Origin: CAZTLI01 sp964614375
Lineage (GTDB): Bacteria; Chloroflexota; Anaerolineae; Aggregatilineales; Phototrophicaceae
Direction of reading: 5' to 3'
Assembly (NCBI GenBank): GCA_964614375.1
Contig: CAZTLI010000053.1
Coordinates: forward strand, 1-18,194
Length of the DNA stretch: 18,194 nucleotides
In this document: positions 14,659 through 18,194 of the stretch, piece after piece
Position numbering within the stretch: position 1 is the stretch's first letter
Layout of the letters: each line of letters starts with the position of its first letter
Program-made: the position numbers and the translations under genes
Notes under the pieces: model-generated
Told to the model about the DNA's origin: nothing
Seen by the model: only the letters and a program-made list of their open reading frames with translations
The model's database searches: none

Positions 14659-15522
14659 ATGAACACCCTACAGGCACATTCAGCAGCGCTACGTCCTGCG
14701 GATACTGGATTTCCCTCTGGAGTTGTATTCACGGAAACACTGCGTCAACATTGGAAGGGCATTCTGTACTGGGGCGGGGGGCTAACGTTCATCATCTTCA
14801 TCATCGTCGTGATTGTCCCCAGTGTTGAATTCCTGGAAACCTACCAACGAGTCTATGAGTTGTGGCCTCAGTTATATCAGGTGTTTGTGGGCGAAGATGT
14901 ATCATTCGCAATGACGCCTGAAGGGTATCTCACTGGCGAGGTTTTTAGCTGGATTGTGCTGCTCTTTGCAGCTTACGCTTTGATTGCTGGCTTGAATGTG
15001 ACGATAAATGCAGAAGATCGTGGCATCCTTGATGTGGAACTGTCTCTGCCCATTCCGCGCTGGCGGTTGATCGTTGAACGTACACTGGCTTTTGCGCTGA
15101 TCATGCTGTTCATGACTCTGTTGATGTTTATTGGCTTGATGGTAGGTGATCGCGTGGTCAATGTGCTTGAAATTGAATGGACACGCATAGCGGTCACCGT
15201 GTTTAACATCCTACCATCCATGTTGTTCGTGCTCGCTTTCACGGTGTTGATGGGCACATTGATACGCCGACGCAGCCACGCAATCTGGTTGAGCGGATTG
15301 TATGTAGCGGGTGGCTTTGTCGTTGAAATGCTGGGGCGCTTCGCTCCTGGTTCACCGTTATTTGGCGTGCTGCGCCGATTTTCGTATTATTACTACTATA
15401 ATCCGGCGTATGTGATTCAACACGGTCTCAATCCAGCTAGCCTGGCAGCATTACTGGGTGGAACAGTGGTTTGTGGCGGGCTAGCGGTCTGGTGTTTCCA
15501 GCGACGTGATTTGGGGATATAG
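14659..15522 (+). CDS. ABC-2-type exporter permease 3
   Basis: A 287-aa six-segment membrane protein and the third member of the permease family. It has an N-terminal extension of about 20 residues, then VVFTETLRQHWK. The motif DRGILDVELSLPIPRW is at 120-135 and the ending WCFQRRDLGI matches the others. ATG 14659 is preceded by GGAGGGG with 8-nt spacing; the ATG at 14641 overlaps that site. Unlike permeases 1 and 2, it is separated from the genes before it by 121 bp and an intrinsic terminator, and has no ATPase of its own nearby. It may depend on readthrough or on a weak separate promoter, and may use the same ATPase. Confidence 0.9.
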   Translation: MNTLQAHSAALRPADTGFPSGVVFTETLRQHWKGILYWGGGLTFIIFIIVVIVPSVEFLETYQRVYELWPQLYQVFVGEDVSFAMTPEGYLTGEVFSWIVLLFAAYALIAGLNVTINAEDRGILDVELSLPIPRWRLIVERTLAFALIMLFMTLLMFIGLMVGDRVVNVLEIEWTRIAVTVFNILPSMLFVLAFTVLMGTLIRRRSHAIWLSGLYVAGGFVVEMLGRFAPGSPLFGVLRRFSYYYYYNPAYVIQHGLNPASLAALLGGTVVCGGLAVWCFQRRDLGI

Positions 15523-15532
15523 GGGTAGTTAA

Positions 15533-15557
15533 ACGGGACGCCTGTGCAGCGCCCCGT
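15533..15557. terminator. Hairpin between convergent permease 3 and rny
   Basis: ACGGGACGC (15533-15541) and GCGCCCCGT (15549-15557) form a 9-bp stem with one A-C mismatch and a 7-nt loop. It lies between two convergent stop codons (15522 and 15575). On the minus strand it is followed by TTTAACT; on the plus strand the T-content is spread out. A weak bidirectional terminator is likely. Confidence 0.5.
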
Positions 15558-15574
15558 AGATACTCTCTTTGCTG

Positions 15575-17107
15575 TTACTTGGCGTAGTCGATTGCCCGTG
15601 TCTCGCGGATGACGTGGACTTTAATCTGTCCCGGATACTGCATCGTCTCTTCGATTTGACGGGCGATGTCGCGGGCGAGGTTTAGCGCCGCGAGGTCATC
15701 CACCACTTCTGGACGCACGATAATACGCACTTCGCGTCCGGCTTGCAGGGCATAACTCTGTTCCACGCCTTCAAAGCCGTTGGCGATTTCTTCCAGCGTT
15801 TTCACCCGTTTGATATAGGCTTCAAGGCTTTCGCGTCGTGCGCCGGGTCGTGCCCCGGAGATGGCGTCCGCCGCTTCGACGATATAGGCTTCGACACACT
15901 CTTGCTCAGCCTCATGATGATGGCTCGCGACACAGTTGACGACATCATTTGGCACGCCATAGCGTTTGATGAAATCCGCGCCCAGAATCGCGTGTGTCCC
16001 TTCGACCTCGTGGTCGATAGCCTTACCGATGTCATGGAGCAGACCACCGGCTTTAGCAACATCGACATTTGCGCCCAATTCGGCAGCAATCATCCCGGCG
16101 ATGTGCGCCGTTTCAATCGCATGGGCGTGTTGATTTTGCCCATAACTGGTGCGGAAGCGCAGCCGTCCCAGCAGCTTGAGAATTTCAGGATGCAGGCCGT
16201 GAACGCCTGTTTCATAGGCGGCACGTTCACCTTCATCGCGGATAATTTGCTCGACTTCGGCCTGTGCATCTTCGACCAGCTTTTCGATGCGTGCGGGATG
16301 AATGCGTCCATCCGCGACCAGATGGGCCATCGCGCGTTTTGCCACTTCACGGCGAATGGGGTCGAAACTGCTGATGGTGACGGCTTCGGGTGTATCATCG
16401 ACAATGACATCGACACCGGTTGCCAGTTCAAACGCGCGAATATTGCGACCATTGCGTCCGATGATGCGGCCTTTCATTTCATCACCCGGCAGCGATACCA
16501 CACTGACGGAAATTTCACTGACGTGTTCAGATGACAAGCGCTGAACAGCCAGAGCAATGACATCGCGGGCACGTTTGTCCGCCATTTCGCGGGCTTCGGC
16601 TTCTACTTGCCGGATAATCCGTGCCATATCGTTGCGGGCTTCTTCCTCGGCGGCAATGAGCAGCTCATTACGGGCTTCTTCCTGCGTCATCTGGGCGATT
16701 TGTTCCAATTTTTGCAGGCGTTCTTCTTCCTGCTTCTTTAGCTCATTTTCCTTTTTATCGAGCCGACTTTGCCGTTTGTTGAGATTTTGTTCGCGCTGGT
16801 CGATGCGCTCGAATCGCTGGTCGATGTCTTCGCGCCGACGTTGCAGCCGATCTTCCTCTTTATCTAAATCGCGCCGACGGCGGGTGATGGTCTGTTCGGC
16901 TTCGTCGAGTTTGCCTTTCGCTTTTTGTTCGGCTTCGGCGATGATGGTTTGTCGTTCCTGATTCGCTTGTTCGACAATTCGTTTCGCGTCGTCTTCGGCT
17001 TGCTGCCGTAGATTTCGCCCGGTTGTTTTCTGGCGCTGTAGAAGGATATATGCGCCAAGTCCTGCCCCTATAAGCAGCCCCACCACTGCGGGGATAACGA
17101 TTTCCAT
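15575..17107 (-). CDS. rny: Ribonuclease Y
   Basis: Membrane-anchored endoribonuclease that starts mRNA decay in many bacteria. The protein is 510 aa, close to the family length of about 520. An N-terminal membrane segment (about 4-23) is followed by a long charged coiled coil (about 30-190). A KH domain has GRIIGRNGRNIR (213-224). The HD domain (about 328-420) has GGLLHDIGKA with H358-D359, and a C-terminal domain follows. All landmarks of the family are intact. ATG 17107 has no clear ribosome-binding site; no better in-frame start is seen upstream. recX lies 115 bp upstream on the same strand. Confidence 0.97.
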   Translation of the reverse strand: MEIVIPAVVGLLIGAGLGAYILLQRQKTTGRNLRQQAEDDAKRIVEQANQERQTIIAEAEQKAKGKLDEAEQTITRRRRDLDKEEDRLQRRREDIDQRFERIDQREQNLNKRQSRLDKKENELKKQEEERLQKLEQIAQMTQEEARNELLIAAEEEARNDMARIIRQVEAEAREMADKRARDVIALAVQRLSSEHVSEISVSVVSLPGDEMKGRIIGRNGRNIRAFELATGVDVIVDDTPEAVTISSFDPIRREVAKRAMAHLVADGRIHPARIEKLVEDAQAEVEQIIRDEGERAAYETGVHGLHPEILKLLGRLRFRTSYGQNQHAHAIETAHIAGMIAAELGANVDVAKAGGLLHDIGKAIDHEVEGTHAILGADFIKRYGVPNDVVNCVASHHHEAEQECVEAYIVEAADAISGARPGARRESLEAYIKRVKTLEEIANGFEGVEQSYALQAGREVRIIVRPEVVDDLAALNLARDIARQIEETMQYPGQIKVHVIRETRAIDYAK

Positions 17108-17222
17108 AATGCGACTTTGGCGACTGCTGCGTGTCCGTTCGCGCGTGCTGCCGCCGATCTCCTTTCATGATGCCCAATTGTCTCTTGATACATGGGTATC
17201 GGTGAAAATGGGGATTCCCGCC

Positions 17223-17891
17223 TTACAACGCCTCATCTGGTGGGAAGAAGTCCGGGTCTTCGTCTTCGAGTTCGGTGATCAATCGTTCGATTACGGTGCG
17301 CGCAGTGCCAAAGTGAAAGCCGCGCCGCTGCAAGAAGGTCGCCAGGCGGTGTTTGAACTGGTCGCGCGGTTTACGCCGCAGATTGCGTAAACGCCCGCGC
17401 GCCGCTTCATATGCCGCCGTCTCTTCATCAAGCAAGGTATCGAGTGTTTCATCAATGATGTGCGCTTCAACGCCCTTTTGCCGCAGTTCATAGCGTAAGG
17501 CTTTCGCACCCATTGGCTTAAACATATTCCGATTGTCTACCCAAAAACGAACAAACGCCTGGTCGTCCAAATACCCCATTGTATTCAACCGATCAAGTGC
17601 AGCCTCTACGACTGCTGGCTCTATGCCCTTTTGTGCTAAATGACGACTGACTTCGTTGGTACTGCGGGGACGATAGGCCAAAAACCGCGCCGCACGATCC
17701 ACCGCTTTATCGACCGCATCTTTCGCCTTCAGTGCTTCGATTTCGGTTTCGCCGAGTGCCTGCCCTTTACGCAAATGAGCGGCTTCGATCAGGCTGAGGC
17801 TGAAGGCATATTCATCGTTCAGGTACACATTCACGCGCTCTTTATTGCGCTTCTGTACCTCTAGCAGGGTGATGATGTGCTCATGCGCCAT
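17223..17891 (-). CDS. recX: RecX-family regulatory protein
   Basis: Small helical protein that binds RecA filaments and inhibits recombinase activity. The protein is 222 aa, within the RecX range. After an N-terminal segment (about 1-60) it has the three-helix repeats of the family. The pattern includes RAARFLAYRPRSTNEV and LDRLNTMGYLDDQAFVRFWVDNR, with later RELRQKG-like and LQRRGFHF segments. The start is taken as ATG 17891; a GTG at 17912 is possible and neither has a strong ribosome-binding site. RecA, its partner, is not within the 300 bp upstream that is visible. rny follows 115 bp downstream on the same strand. Confidence 0.88.
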   Translation of the reverse strand: MAHEHIITLLEVQKRNKERVNVYLNDEYAFSLSLIEAAHLRKGQALGETEIEALKAKDAVDKAVDRAARFLAYRPRSTNEVSRHLAQKGIEPAVVEAALDRLNTMGYLDDQAFVRFWVDNRNMFKPMGAKALRYELRQKGVEAHIIDETLDTLLDEETAAYEAARGRLRNLRRKPRDQFKHRLATFLQRRGFHFGTARTVIERLITELEDEDPDFFPPDEAL

Positions 17892-17913
17892 CGCAAAACC
17901 TGTACCAAACACA

Positions 17914-17946
17914 AACAGCCGTTGTCCAGATGACCTTACGGCTGTT
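17914..17946. promoter_or_regulatory. Inverted repeat just upstream of recX
   Basis: AACAGCCGT (17914-17922) and ACGGCTGTT (17938-17946) are perfect 9-bp inverted repeats with a 15-bp spacer, starting 23 bp before the recX ATG. It could be an operator or a leader hairpin covering the translation start region. It does not match the common Gram-positive or E. coli LexA box. Confidence 0.5.
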
Positions 17947-18154
17947 CAAGCTTACATCTATCTGATTAGGATGCGGTGTCGGTTGAAAAGAATACCTCTT
18001 GCCCAGTCACATAATGGTGTGCTGGTGGTACACAAATAACAGGGGATGACCCCAAAACCTAAACAGTTCGTTTGTTTAATTCAACACCACTACTCCAACG
18101 ACATCTGTTTATTTGGGTTGTCTTTTACAATCCCATTGACACACATCAGCATAT

Positions 18155-18180
18155 CCACCAGCGAATTGGTGGGCATTTTT
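18155..18180 (+). terminator. Terminator-like hairpin, plus strand
   Basis: CCACCA (18155-18160) and TGGTGG (18167-18172) form a perfect 6-bp stem with a 6-nt loop, followed by GCATTTTT. It has the shape of an intrinsic terminator on the plus strand, but no plus-strand gene precedes it in the window. A small RNA or a terminator for convergent transcription is possible. Confidence 0.4.
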
Positions 18181-18194
18181 GAATCAGATATTTG

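Larger units (their letters stand above)
17892..18194. other. Gene-free region upstream of recX
   Basis: This 303-bp stretch has no reading frame I can support on either strand and no tRNA-like fold. It contains the 9-bp inverted repeat next to recX, a small GGGG-ATGA-CCCC hairpin near 18045-18056 and a terminator-like hairpin at 18155-18180. No convincing -35/-10 pair for recX was found. Confidence 0.6.

Noticed and set aside
15743..16534. Long plus-strand open frame of 263 codons inside rny
   Set aside because: It is antisense to the KH and HD domains of a clear RNase Y gene and its protein has no recognisable motif. Codon pattern explains the open frame.
1..18194. CRISPR array, tRNA, rRNA, prophage or insertion sequence
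   Set aside because: No regularly spaced direct repeats, cloverleaf with TTCGA-type arm, rRNA-like stretch, transposase or integrase motif was found on either strand by eye.

Overview
The window reads as an ordinary stretch of bacterial chromosome. Gene density is high and G+C moderate by eye. The gene mix (class II LysRS, GreA, RNase Y, RecX, GAF-type soluble kinases, a PIG-L deacetylase and an ABC-2 exporter with tandem permeases) fits a Chloroflexota (Anaerolineae-like) bacterium. That placement is inference from general gene style, not proof. No rRNA, tRNA, CRISPR array, transposase, integrase or phage gene was seen.

Layout. (1) Positions 1-10972 are a co-oriented minus-strand block. In transcription order it holds an MBL-fold hydrolase with a winged-helix tail, a 116-bp palindromic intergenic repeat, a Sir2 deacylase, a secreted beta-propeller-like protein, an adenosine-deaminase-superfamily enzyme and an EndoIII-type glycosylase with its own promoter. 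These are followed by a GAF-GAF histidine kinase, a PIG-L deacetylase and a small soluble histidine kinase, then greA and lysS. The start codon of one more gene lies at the left edge. (2) Positions 10973-11187 are a divergent control region with two strong palindromes. (3) Positions 11188-15522 are a plus-strand exporter locus: a TetR regulator, one ABC ATPase and three paralogous six-helix permeases. A clear terminator separates permease 2 from permease 3. (4) Positions 15575-17891 are convergent minus-strand recX then rny (RNase Y). (5) Positions 17892-18194 have no recognisable gene but carry two inverted repeats.

How the genes work together. The TetR gene has a consensus-like promoter whose -10 lies in an 11-bp perfect inverted repeat, so autorepression and control of the exporter are the simplest reading. 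The GAF kinase and PIG-L genes are 3 nt apart and the second kinase follows 73 bp later. This suggests an unusual sensor-deacetylase-kinase operon with no response regulator in view. Sir2, the secreted protein and the deaminase-like enzyme are tightly packed and probably co-transcribed. greA has a roughly 100-nt leader with a GC-rich hairpin, and a strong terminator separates it from lysS.

I found no convincing new defence or mobile system. The most interesting items are the TetR operator layout, the one-ATPase/three-permease array, the two-kinase/PIG-L operon, the deaminase with an altered pocket, and the palindromic repeat before sir2.
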